From positions 186,001 through 250,000 of the forward strand of contig JAQFWX010000023.1 in assembly GCA_027605045.1 (NCBI GenBank): a stretch of 64,000 nucleotides of DNA. The letters are read 5' to 3'. Position numbers and translations under genes: made by a program. Position 1 is the first letter of the stretch. Each line of letters opens with the position of its first letter. Source of the stretch: Phallus indusiatus (Eukaryota > Basidiomycota > Agaricomycetes > Phallales > Phallaceae). Of this stretch, positions 32,567 to 45,592 are shown piece after piece. The notes below the pieces were generated by a model. It had not been told where the DNA came from. It searched no databases and saw only the letters and a program-made list of their open reading frames with translations.

Positions 32567-32966
32567 TGTCAGGGTACGCTACCGCGTCCCCTCATTTTTC
32601 CTCATTTATTATCATCGGTATATATTTCCCTCTACTTTATTTATATTTCCCATATATTATCTCCACCCTCCGTTTGCTCCCTCTGTCTCTATTCCACTTT
32701 CTCTACTTGCGCGCGTCGCGCGCTCGTACCCGGTGTGATGCCGTAGGCGTCACGTCGCTTATGTTCGGTTTGGGCGTCTGGCACTTAGCTGTGTCAGGGC
32801 CGCACGCCGCGCTATCGTTTTTCATGTATATAGTCACTGTCCCTAGAGTGAGGGTCCCTAAGCTTGTTCTCTTAGGATCCCCTCCCTCTAGGTGAGTAGT
32901 TAGTTCTCCCCCAATATATTTACCTTAGGATCCCCTCCCTCTAGTGTGAGCTGAGTAGCCCTAACA
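32567..32966 (+). repeat. 3' LTR of element A
   Basis: 400 bp; it differs from the 5' LTR only at 32836 (A instead of G at 21000). Confidence 0.95.
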
Positions 32967-33498
32967 CTGTCTGCCATACGAGCTCGTCATAGAAAAGATA
33001 CACAAAATTGTTGATGGCGAAAGCAACTGGCTGACCTTTGCTGATCAAGCGAATGAGGGCATACCAGAGGAAGAAGGTCTTGCCTGGGTGACCGAGTTAT
33101 TACATACAGCTCCCGGCAAGAAGGTTGAAGACTATGTCACTTGCCTACTCCAGGCTGGCCTGTAACTACGACTCCCGTCTGCGGCCCACGAAACGCCCGC
33201 TGCCATATATCGTCAAACATCGTCGTATAAGCCTTTCTGACGATGAATTGTTCCGGCATACGTCCGAGAAAATGAGGTATCCAACCAAGGTACACTTCAC
33301 GTCCCAACTCAGTCGAACTAGAACCACGCCAACGCTTGTAGAATTCTTGAATAATTGAGTGTGCCTGCTCCCACTTTTCCTTGCTTGTTGTATCCCACAT
33401 CCATCGCTCAAGGTCTAAAACGCCTGAGTGAATAGACGTAGGATAAATGAAAGCTTCTCACCTGCGTTCTTGGCTGCGAGCTCCTGAAATCCCGACAT
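32967..33498 (-). pseudogene. 5' part of the P-loop protein gene disrupted by element A
   Basis: The ATG at 33498 begins MSGFQELAAKN; a GT..AG intron then joins ERWMWDTTSKEKWEQAHSI, EFYKRWRG, LGWIPHFLGRMPEQFIVR and a Walker A motif TGQPGVGKT. The P-loop codons are split by an intron at 33144-33084 with a GC donor (GCAAGT) and CAG acceptor; only this join restores GVGKTFFLWYALIRL. Coding continues to VYLFYDELVWQ and stops at the CTGTC duplication next to the LTR; the rest of the gene is at 20730-19079. The protein is a predicted P-loop NTPase of an Agaricomycete-expanded family without assigned function. Any transcript would now run into the antisense strand of element A. Confidence 0.8.
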
Positions 33499-35565
33499 GA
33501 GGATGATGAGGACAGTGACGCCTGTCGTTTTGGATGAGCCCTAGGCACCCATAAGCACCCATGCCCAGTGAAAACTGGTTCTGCCGCCAGCGTGCGATTT
33601 AGGGACCGACCTGCCGTTGCAGAAGTTTACCGAGGGGGGACGCAAAGTGGATGCCATTCCAGATAAACAAACTGTTCACTTCGTCCTCACTTGGGAAATT
33701 TCTGGTTTATGCCTGCTTACACCATGTTTTTAGACTGGGCGCTTGTTTGATGCTATTCGTTGTTCTTCTGGTACCATCTGCTCAAATTTCTGTATTATCT
33801 CCGCTAATATAAAGTAGACAGTAGTCTAATTCCTCTCACGTCCATTACTTCTTGTGGCTAGGATCATTTCACCATTTCCCATAAATCTAATAAGCTGTAA
33901 ATTAATATATGTAGTACCCGCGGACATATAAACAATTTTGTTTACCTTGACCTCCGTAACTCAGATGAAAGTCCAGGCTTGCTGGAACATAATACACTCT
34001 ACTATGGTTGCGTCGTTTCGTCTTGTGCTGTCGAACGCTCTGATTCGTGAATAACTATAAAGGAATCTCAATGACGAGAAGTCAAAAAAACTGTATCACA
34101 TGAAGATAAAACACGTACCATATAATTCCGATGAGAGCCGTCATTGCAACATAATCTAGGGTGCAGTATCAAGTCTAGAGACAGTTCCAAGAAATGACAA
34201 CGAGCGAAATCAGGAATAAAAGGACGCACACTTTTCTCAACACGGGTATATGCGTGGGTTAACTTGTCTTGAAAACCCGTTGAAAAACGATGAAAACCGA
34301 TCATATTTACATCTATAGATAGTTGGTTTCAAGCTCTGAGATAACGGATATTGATATTACTTAGCTTTTGTTGTGGTTTTTACAGAGCAGGAAACATAGA
34401 GTAGAGACAGCTATATGGAGATGGATGGCGGTCAGAAGGAGAAGGAATGGGTGAAAAGATACCGCTTGTCATAACATGTCACGCGCACGACGGAAACAAG
34501 TTACAAACTTAGCTCGTCGAAAATTTTTACAAGCCGGAAGTCTAAGTGGAATTCCATGTTGGCGGCAGATTTTTCCATAAATTTCCCCATGAGATTCTGG
34601 AAAAACCAGATGTCTCCAGAATAGGTCGATACAGCCATAGAGGGGCAGGTATCGGCACGTCCAGTTTTCACCGGGACCCATGACTCGACCATGAGGTAGG
34701 CGAGGGCCGACTTTGCGGCGGGGACCAAAGCTTGCATTTGGCGCCCTAGCAACCTGCGAAAACTACAGCTGTGATTCCAACTCAAAATCATTCTGAATTT
34801 CTTATGTGCCCCATTGATATATTACGTTTGCTCTCTAGACACCAGATAGATTGGCTCATACAAGCGCGCCCGTTCCTGTTTTAACGAGTCTGCTTCCAGT
34901 GCTAGTGCTACGAGAATGAGAATGAGAACATGGTGAAATCAGCAATGACACTCCGACGCAAGCCAGTTGCGTCTCGTTTGGGCCTGGAGGGATAAGGTGA
35001 GGGTACTGAAGTACTGAGCTCTCATGGTGCCGATCGTGGAAAGAAAGAAAGTGATGCGGATTTTCTCTTATGTTAGTGGTTTATTCAAGACTCTCAAGAC
35101 TAACAAAGAATGGGGGTCTTTGATTCAGTGGTAATAATGACAAACAGCGATAGAAGGTGATTCTGTTCTTGATACATGGAATCATTCTCACCGCACATTG
35201 CGCATGTCTACCCACTTCACCTCCGGAAGAAAAATGATGAGCACAGCGACAGATGGGAAAGGGAAGAAGAAAACAGAGATATGAGGAGGCATTCAGTATG
35301 GATGTTCCCAAGTCGATTCCTGAATCTCAATCAGAGTTGAACGTTATTGATGACGACGAACGGGAGCTCGGGTCATCGGGAGACCAGCATGGTGCTGGTT
35401 TCGAGTTCAAGTGCTTTAGATCTGAACAAGAGGAGTGTGCTTTTTGCATACAGAATTTACTCTTCCTGTTGTGCCGTTCTGTATTCCATATCCTGTGTCC
35501 TATATTCCATGCTTCTTTGTACACCAAACGCGCAGATAGATTGCTAGCTGCGCTTATCCCCCGGA
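33499..35565. other. intergenic
   Basis: 2 kb between the disrupted gene and the lectin pseudogene. Several 70-120 residue frames exist (for example minus 34501-34791 and plus 35253-35612), but none has recognisable motifs or clear splice structure. No repeat or RNA gene recognised. Confidence 0.4.
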
Positions 35566-35743
35566 GTGCTGCCTGTAAACCGCATCACACTTGGGTGGGT
35601 TGTGAGCGATGACTCGAAGGTGATAGCCCATCCCAATGGTGTTTTGAATTTGATAACTGGAAATCTTTATTTAGAGAGTTGTACTTACTCACGGTACGGC
35701 CACCACCTAGGAGATCCAAGCTACTGTGGGACAGGGAGTTTGA
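35566..35743 (+). pseudogene. 3' fragment copy of beta-trefoil gene 3 (17455-18028)
   Basis: Highly similar to exon 3, intron 3, exon 4 and the 3' flank of the 17455 gene: LGWVVSDDSK, intron 35620-35674, then exon 4. In exon 4 the conserved Trp codon TGG has become TAG (35708-35710), ending translation at HGTATT. Exons 1 and 2 are absent. The similarity continues to about 35860, beyond the stop codon, showing a DNA-level segmental duplication rather than a processed copy. If intron 3 is retained the frame stays open to 35793, but that is noncoding in the parent gene. Confidence 0.8.
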
Positions 35744-36424
35744 TCAGAATGCCGTTCATTGGTGGACTTGCTAAATATGAGATTGAGTTCTAACAAATCT
35801 TTCTTGGAATAAGATGAGAATCAGTTGTTATAATCTCTTCGACAATAAATGTTTGATTTAAGAACATATATACAGAGAGATATTGATATATACGGGAGAC
35901 TCGGATCGAGTGGCAGAAGTGGTAGATGGGTCCTTCCGGGAATAAAGGACAAGATATATTGTCACCAGTGTAAACGAAAAGTCAGGCCATGTCAATCCAA
36001 CAGCAGTGTCATTTAAATTCAAATCCATCTCTTAGAAGCTAAAGACACACTTTATACTAATACGTGACATTTGAAATTTTCTTCGGCAGCAAACCAAAGT
36101 CAATATATTTTAAATTTTTAAAGCTGCAACCCCTTCTTTTCGAAGCTGAGCTCACGCATCGGAGACCAGTGGTCGCACATAATTGTCCTAACTCAGGGAC
36201 CTCAGATTTGAAGGAGCATACATTCCAAGTTGTGGTCTTCTCCTTTTTTGGACGGCAATAGTCTCGGCGGTGAGCGATATGGGTCATATTTACCCGTCAT
36301 GATCAGTTAAAAGTTCAGACGTTCAGATTCAAAGTTCGAATGCAACTTCAAGTTCCGGACCGGCGGGCCTGAGCGTGACACGTGACGCACCGCGTCGCCT
36401 TGTTCATCTTTTTTTTTCTTCACC
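35744..36424. other. intergenic; duplicated 3' flank then promoter region of DCD1
   Basis: The first 115 or so bases match the 3' flank of the 17455 gene. The remainder is AT-rich and ends just before the dCMP deaminase start. No gene seen. Confidence 0.5.
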
Positions 36425-37684
36425 ATGCTCATCGCAGTCATAGGCACACAATCCGCGGGAAAATCATCCATTCAACAATTCTTAATAGACAGACACAACT
36501 TTCAAGCAGTGGGATTAAAAGTTGAATTTAGATCCTTATCGTCCGCCTAGTCTAACACTATTCAATCAGAACACTGGTAGCGCAACAACATCCACTTCCG
36601 CAACTCTCTTTGAAACCCCTCAAACCCTCCTCGATCATGTAACACAACACTGGCTCGCAGATTATGTAACATGCGATCTGAACACACCATCCTTGATTGA
36701 TCCATTCCTCAAAAGACCTTTTTTCCTTCTGGTAAGCGTCGACGCGCCTATTTTAGTTAGGTATACCCGAACGCGGTATGCACAATAGTACACCTATAAA
36801 GGTTTCTGGAAAATGACATCATTCATACAGCTCAGTATACGGAAACCACAATGTCGATCTCGAAAAATTCATAACGGAGCACGACATGGCATTCTATGAT
36901 CACCCCACTATCACTACTTCAAGTTCATCCCATCTCCGCAAACTGTTCCGACAGTCTCATGTGTCAATCGTGAATACCTTCCCAACTCTAGATGATCTAT
37001 ACGTTCATCTTCAGTCTCTTGATCTCCCAAATCAAGAACGACTCCGCCCAAAATGGGATACGTACTTTATGGTACAATCTGAGAGTCCATTCGCCGTTGT
37101 TCAATTCTCATCTTCCGTCTAGACTTTAGCTTCCCTGGCTTCCCATCGCTCAAACTGTATGAAACGACGCGTTGGAGCAATTCTAGTTCGCGACCGTCGC
37201 ATTCTCGCAACTGGGTGAGCATCACCAGTCTCAAGTACAACAAATAAATCAAATCCCTTCGCAACGTGCACGTCTCAGGTACAACGGCACCCCACGCAAC
37301 CTCACAAACTGCAACGAAGGCGGTTGCAAGCGATGTAACGACAACGTTCCATCCGGTCAAAACCTAGCCGAATGTTTGTGCCTCCACGCGGAGGAAAACG
37401 CCCTTCTTGAAGCCGGAAGAGAACGTGTTGGAGTCGGATGTGTTTTGTATTGTAATACGTGTCCTTGTTTGGGATGCGCGATAAAAATTGTACAGACGGG
37501 GGTCAAAGAGGTGGTGTATAATTTGAGTTATAAAGTGTATGGGAAACTTTTTTATCGTTGACATGTCATTGTCTTTCTGATGGTACCTATTCTCTTCTTC
37601 CTCTTTAGAGATGATCGGACTGAAGCGCTCTTTAAAGAAGCGGGTGTTGTGTTAAGACAACATTCACCACCCGAATACGAGTAG
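36425..37684 (+). CDS. DCD1: deoxycytidylate (dCMP) deaminase, with an N-terminal frame break
   Basis: Deaminates dCMP to dUMP, feeding thymidylate synthesis. The ATG at 36425 gives MLIAVIGTQSAGKSSIQQFL, the P-loop-like N-terminus of fungal enzymes. After FQAVGLK the frame must shift by one base in an AAAA run (36517-36520) to continue LDPYRPPSLTLFNQN. The rest splices well: LLDHVTQHWLADYVTCDL, SVDAPILVRY, LRPKWDTYFM, then the zinc domain with NCMKRRVGAILV, GYNGTPRNLTNC, the catalytic HAE motif LHAEENALLEAGRE, and CNTCPCLGCAIKI (PCxxC). It ends RQHSPPEYE at TAG 37682-37684. All active-site residues are present. The single break is either a sequencing error or an inactivating mutation of what should be an important gene. 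Confidence 0.87.
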
Positions 37685-37900
37685 AAGAAGAGCGTCTGTA
37701 CATCTGTATTGCATTTGTAGAATAAGCTCGTGATGTCAACATTCCGTAGGACTTATATATAAACCGGTTCGGTAACATCTGAAAGCCGTCCCGAAGGGTA
37801 CTCCACCAGAATAGGCCGATGAAGTCCGGGATAATCAAGTAATATGTGCTTACGGTGACGAAAAGCGCCATTGGCTGAGCCCTTGCTTCTCTCCTTTAAC

Positions 37901-40055
37901 ATGGAACAGTTAGACTCAAAAAACGTTTTATATCTCTTCGTCACTATTTCTTTATCGTTTCTCCTTCTGTACCAAAGCATATCCAGAAAAACTCAAAAAC
38001 CATTTCCTCCTGGACCCAAACCGCTTCCGTTAATTGGAAACTTGTTGGATATACCTAAAACACGAATATACAAGAAGTTTGAAGAGTGGGCTAAGATATA
38101 TGGTGCGTTGAATCAATACTCTTTCCCTCTCCTATAGTTTCAAGTATTCAACCTTTTTGATCGTTCAACCAAATAAAGGTGGCATCGTGCACATAAATGT
38201 CTTAAACAGCCACATCTTCATCATCAACGACCCCAAATACGTAGCAGAGATTCTCGAATCCAAAGGCCGTATGTACAGCGAGCGTCCCAAGTTTATGATG
38301 GCTGGTGAATTGGTTGGCTGGGGCGACGGTCCGGCGTTAAGGCCGTTTGACAATATATGGTCAGAACAACGCAAGTACATGACCAACTTTATGGGCACAC
38401 GTTTGAAAGTCGAAGGATTCGAGAGGGTTATTTCTGCTGAGGTTAGGAAGCTTTTGGTTCGGATTGGGAGTAATCCAGAAAGGCAGCTGGAGCTATTCCA
38501 GCTGTGGGTGTTTCTCGACATATGAATCACGAGTGTTAGACTAATGTTATTCTCATGCAGATATTCTGGATCTATTGTCTTAATGTTAGTGTACGGATAT
38601 AAAGTAGTTGATGAACACGATCCTCTCGTCGAAGTAGTTAACAAGGCGATGGATCACTTTGGAGAGACAACCCAAAGTGGAGCTTTTGCTGTGGATACTT
38701 TCCCTATACGTGTGTTTATTTTAACAACGTTTGACAGTCCAATTTATATCCATCACGATTTATTTGATCAGTTCGATTTGTCCCTAGCTGGTTTCCCGGT
38801 GCGACTTGGAAAACTAAAGCTGCGGAATATCGTCGAGACGTAGATGAGATGCTGGAACGGCCTTATAACTGGACGAAAGAACAAATGGTAATATTTTAAT
38901 ATTATAGTTATTTACATATAACTTGATTCGGAGTTTCAGAAACTTGGGATCGCTCAATCTTGCTTCCTTACAGATATTTTGGAGCAAGGAGAATACACCG
39001 CGGAACAACAAAGAATTATTCAATGGGCTGCAGCCGGGATTTACTCAGGTACACCCATTTTCTGACAGGTCACGTACTGTACGTTCACGTCTCGTCTTGT
39101 ATTTGATTATAGGCGGCGCCAGCACGGTCATTCATTTTTCTTTCCTCGTAATAGCTGCGAGAATGACATCGAACTGTAATTTAGACCGCCGCGGCGCTGT
39201 CTTGCTTTATTCTAGGCATAGTCAGACATGCTCCTGAATTGAAATGTGCTCAGGCGGAAATTCAAGCACTGCTTGGGGAAGATTATCGCTTACCTACTCT
39301 AGCTGATCGACCACATCTACCGTATTTTGAGGCGTTATGCATGGAGATACACCGTTTTTATACAATTGGTCCACTGGGTAATGATAATAATACGAATTCT
39401 TCACTTTTGATTTACTTGGTTGACATATATAATAGGCCTTCAGCATGTCGCTCGAGAAGATGATGTTCACGATGGCTACTTCATTCCAAAAGGAGCCATT
39501 TTTATAACAAACAATATGTTGGTCTTTGTTCGCGCATTTTACAAATCAGATCTGAACCACGTTCTTCAAAGGCTTTTTTACCGCAACGAAAATTTATACC
39601 CTAATCCAGGCAAGTTCTCACCGGAACGGTTCCTTGAGATAGGCGCAGATGGTCGGCGGAAACAGCAGGATCCAAGAGATTTCATGTTTGGATACGGTCG
39701 CAGGTCCGTTCCCCCTTCTCCTTTTCATAACCCCTCCACCAAACCAAACCTTTTTTGGAAATACAGGAGTTGCCCCGGTGTACATTTCGCCAATGCAATG
39801 CTATGGCTTGCATCAGCTGCTTTAATAACTACATTTGATTTTGAACCAGTTGTTGATGAACGAGGTCAACCTGATATTCCATCCGGTAGATTTTTAGGGG
39901 ATATTATAACGTGAGGTTTTTTCTTCTCAGAGCTCAAGGGGAAGACCATATGAATGCGTTGTTGACTTCGGTTTAGGTATCCCGATCCATTCCCATACGT
40001 TGTCAAACCCAAGAACAAGTTTTCCGAATCTCTTCTCCAAACTCAGGAACCTTGA
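37901..40055 (+). CDS. cytochrome P450 monooxygenase
   Basis: ER-anchored haem monooxygenase; substrate unknown. The ATG at 37901 gives an N-terminal anchor (VLYLFVTISLSFLLLYQSI) and the Pro-rich hinge PFPPGPKPLPLIGNLLDIP. Further motifs in order: C-helix WSEQR, I-helix AAGIYSGGASTTAAAL, K-helix EIHR (ExxR), FSPERFLEI and haem loop FGYGRRSCPGVHFANA, with the cysteine exon joined across an intron. The coding sequence does not stop at 39914: an intron joins GDIIT to YPDPFPYVVKPKNKF, ending at TGA 40053-40055. About eleven short introns are needed, and all joins restore family sequence. Odd point: the I-helix acidic residue (usually GGADTT) is Ser here. Confidence 0.9.
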
Positions 40056-40737
40056 ATGGATGTTCAAGTTCCGATTTTCATTTACATCACTGTGTAGGTG
40101 GAGCTGTTATATAGAAAAAATCATTTTTTGACCAGGTTTTTACGCCGGTGTAGTATTTGTAAACGACGGACTATGTGGGACTTTCAAGTCAGTTTCATCA
40201 CTAGTAGAGGTTCTTGTCATCGTTAGCATAAGCGACCACGCACGCTGCTCTACGTTATTTTTTCTCGAGGCCCGTTATGGGCAGGAGGCAATACTTTTAC
40301 CCAATGATTAATATTACTGTACCGGTTATTTATAAAGGCGAGCGTGATTAATCGTAGTCATGTATGGCAAATAAACTTATTTGATTGGTCTGATTCACGA
40401 CTCCATCTGGCTAATCTAATCCTGTATCCTGTATCATTAATTCTTCGTTAGATAACCTCTGATGCACTTTTGCTTCGACGTATGCCGCGCACGAAAGTAG
40501 CCGAGACGACGGCGTTTGAATCGGCGACGGGAACCACTGCCGTCGGCCGTCGGCCTTGCAAGGCCTTTGTTTAACCTATTTTGCCATTTTCTTTGAATCA
40601 TCGTTCTCGAGTGCGTTCTACATTTCCAATCTTATAACATTCTCATATTCATATGTCTTTATCAAGAAATTTTCTATACTTGAATAAAGCGCTCTTCTAA
40701 TTCGCTTGACGACTCAAAAGTCAAGCCGCGGACGAAC
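40056..40737. other. intergenic
   Basis: Between the P450 stop and the GH47 start on the same strand. A GC-rich patch at 40490-40570 (CGACGG/GTCGGCC words) contrasts with AT-rich surroundings. No gene seen. Confidence 0.45.
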
Positions 40738-43058
<2,321 letters not shown>

Positions 43059-44927
43059 TTATTATATCTCTTCCGCTCAGAAGGTTGCGATGGATTTTCA
43101 GCATTTTCATTAGTGCACACAATTATATATTCAGATCTCATGACCACATACATGTACATTCAAGTTGTAACCGCATGGCATTTTCGAAGGGTTTGTTTGT
43201 GATAGGCGAGTCTGGGACTCTCGGTTTGTCTATTGGGCTATGGGCTATCAAATAATACACATAGTGACCGCATACCCTCAATCTGCAACGAAAGTAAAGA
43301 GATGCCCGGTATGATTCAGAGTTCGAGGATCCCTATATATATATTCACGGGTATTTTGAATCCACGTTTCTAGCCAAAGAAGACTCAGGATCCTCAAGCC
43401 AATCCTAACCATGCCCAATGCTAGTCAAGAAGGAAGTGACACATTTTGGGAACCATGTACGTTTGAACACCTTATATATACCACAATTCATGCGACAAGA
43501 GCGCCAATGAGGAAGCAAGAGTCAGCAACGGCATGTGGAAAACGACATCCGGAATGATATGTTATCCTGAACGCTGTACAAATTAAAAGCACCCCCAAAA
43601 ATGGAATACTTCAAATAATACGCACCGATTTCCAACTCGAACATCTCCATCGACGTGCCGATTGCCAGATTATAACATATGGAAAATAACAGGAACGTTA
43701 TGTGAAATTAGGGAATCCTACCAACCACTTGTCTTTAATCTGCACTTGTGTAACCGACAAGCAACCGTTTTCACAGGATTTAAGGCTCACACGAGGATAT
43801 ATAAAGGAGCAGAGTCGCAGCATTACTCACTCCAGACTCGCCAAGCAAGGACTAGCACTTAGAAAATTGGAACTCATTCAGGGATAAAGACGATGTCCAA
43901 ATGACCAAGTAAATGATTTTTCTCGAAAAATATCAAAGCGTCGTGTATACAAATTCTGGCTAAATATACCCGAATACAGCAATCGCACATGAACCAGGCA
44001 TGATGTTACGAACCCAAGGAAACACGGGAAATGGAATGTATCTTGACAAAATTTGTACGGGTTAGACAGAAAGGACTGGAAGTTACTAAAAAGTGTGTGG
44101 GAAGGCGCGTAGCATATTCCGTATGGTACGATAGACCTGGTACTATGATTATGAGATGTACCTGATAATTTATTCAAATGGAAAAACGAGATACCTGACT
44201 TCGGGAAAAAACGAGTCTAACACCGGAAATGGTACTCAGTTTGGACAACATGGTGCGAATTACATAGGGGTATGTATGTATGAAGCGAAGGGGGTCCCTA
44301 CAGGAGTTCAAATCTGACCATACTTCAGAGTAAATGGATAAATGGCGACTATCCAATGGAAAAGGATAATGATTTAACCCCAGTCGGAAAACCATGAATC
44401 TTCCGGTAAAAGCGGAAAGCTTGAAAGGTCAGTATTAAATCGATCCTTTTCTACTCCACTTCAAGTTCTTGTCATCCGGGAGGGTTATAGCTTGGGTCAT
44501 GTACATGTATATACAGTATAATACCTCCAAGAGAAGAAAATTCTTGGCAAATAAAGGCCTGTTTCGATTTTTGACTGAGATAAGAGCTCACGGCACGAAA
44601 TTTGGATTAATGTAACGTCTCAAATCGGGATAACCAAACCAAATGTTACTCCAATTCTTTTTGGCAAGTATATGTGTCAATTTAATAACGAAATTGATGT
44701 CACTTCCATCATGATACCATCAAAATTGTCCTCCAAACCAACTGGTGTCCTTTGTTTGCATCAGTATCGATATACAGGTAAGGTATAACTGTTAACGAGG
44801 CGAACACATGAAAACATGGTATGATGTGGTTGGTGAATTTCAATATAAATAACAAAGCGGTCTTGTATTCTGAGTCAAGCTCACAGGAGGATTCAACTTT
44901 TACTCACGCAACTTCACCCTCTATTCG
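43059..44927. other. intergenic
   Basis: 1.9 kb without a supported gene. Short frames on both strands lack recognisable motifs. A possible first exon (ATG at about 43410, MPNASQEGSDTFWEP) has no convincing continuation. The right end is the promoter of the 44928 gene. Confidence 0.4.
44844..44850 (+). promoter_or_regulatory. TATA box of the 44928 beta-trefoil gene
   Basis: TATAAAT 78 nt upstream of the ATG, similar in placement to the boxes of the 14-18 kb cluster. Confidence 0.5.
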
Positions 44928-45592
44928 ATGAGTTTTCCAAGCGGTCTGTATGTTATTCGCCCTAAGAGTAATATCTCTCAGAGTCTTTATATCGGTGTCA
45001 CCTCCCCTTCCCTACCTTCTCTGGACATAGCAGTCAATGTCGGGGCACCAGTTGTACGTACATATATATTTCGAGAAATCTCTCGAAAGTGACAAGGTCT
45101 ACATAGGTACCAGAACAGTGGTATGTCAAACAAAGCACCGACAACACGGCGGCTGTATATTTGCTAGAAGAAAATGTGGCGAACTATAAATGGGTTTCTA
45201 CCGTTCGTTTAAAGAACAGCATCCCTGATCCTTTAATGGTTCATGACATTTTTCCCAAGAATAATAAACTTTATGCTTCTCTTACGCACCCAGCTGGGAG
45301 TTTCAAGATTTTGCCCGCAGGAGGTGGTTTTTACACGTAAGCAATTAAAGTTATGATCATTTAGCTTGATATATCTCTAAAGCAAATTCTCTCAGTATTA
45401 GTGTTCCCGGTCAAAATTTGCTCCTTACCGTTGCGGCAGATTCACGCGAAGTAATCCTCTCTTCTTACTACTAAATATCTTCTACTGACTATTGATACTA
45501 ACTGACAGTTAACATTTCAGCCTTCCAAAGGTTTGGATACTCAACGATTCAAATTTGATTCTTCCAACATTCCCGGTGCCAAGGTAATCTGA
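44928..45592 (+). CDS. diverged beta-trefoil (lectin or protease-inhibitor-like) protein 4
   Basis: A 160-residue protein without signal peptide, starting MSFPSGLYVIRPKSN. Exons 44928-45053, 45107-45336, 45396-45450 and 45521-45592 sum exactly to 161 codons. Intron positions and a 55-nt third exon match the 14-18 kb lectin-like genes. Exon 2 starts VPEQWYVKQ, where the paralogues have the W of W-Y-I-R, and has NYKWVSTVRL and LYASLTHPAGSFKILPAG. The last exon contains RFKFDSSNIPGAKVI. Exon 2 is about 80 nt longer than in the paralogues. The fold call rests on gene structure plus the spaced W/Y-I pattern. Mycocypin-type inhibitor is an alternative to lectin. Confidence 0.7.

Larger units (their letters stand above)
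20731..32966 (+). mobile_element. element A: Ty3/gypsy chromodomain LTR retrotransposon (host of nested element B)
   Basis: Full element with 400-bp LTRs (20731-21130, 32567-32966) starting TGTCAGGG and ending CCCTAACA, flanked by the 5-bp duplication CTGTC (20726-20730, 32967-32971). Excluding the nested element B and its 5-bp duplication, its own length is about 6.23 kb. Order: LTR, self-priming PBS, gag with zinc knuckle, protease, RT, RNase H, integrase, chromodomain, polypurine tract, LTR. This is the Tf1/sushi-like chromovirus arrangement. The two LTRs differ at one site only (G 21000, A 32836, a CpG to CpA change), so insertion was recent. It inserted into a P-loop protein gene. Apart from B, its reading frames look intact. 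Confidence 0.95.

Noticed and set aside
34501..34791. 96-residue minus-strand frame, and the overlapping 34469-34681 frame
   Set aside because: Both frames look partly protein-like, but neither has a known motif, a consistent start or supporting splice sites.
35566..35793. Uninterrupted 75-residue frame suggesting an intact gene with a long C-terminus
   Set aside because: The frame reads through the parent gene's intron 3 and 3' flank. In the parental exon structure the copy has a stop at the conserved Trp.
39239..39914. P450 ending at 39914
   Set aside because: The protein would lack the usual C-terminal beta segment; a GT..AG intron adds YPDPFPYVVKPKNKF and a stop at 40055.
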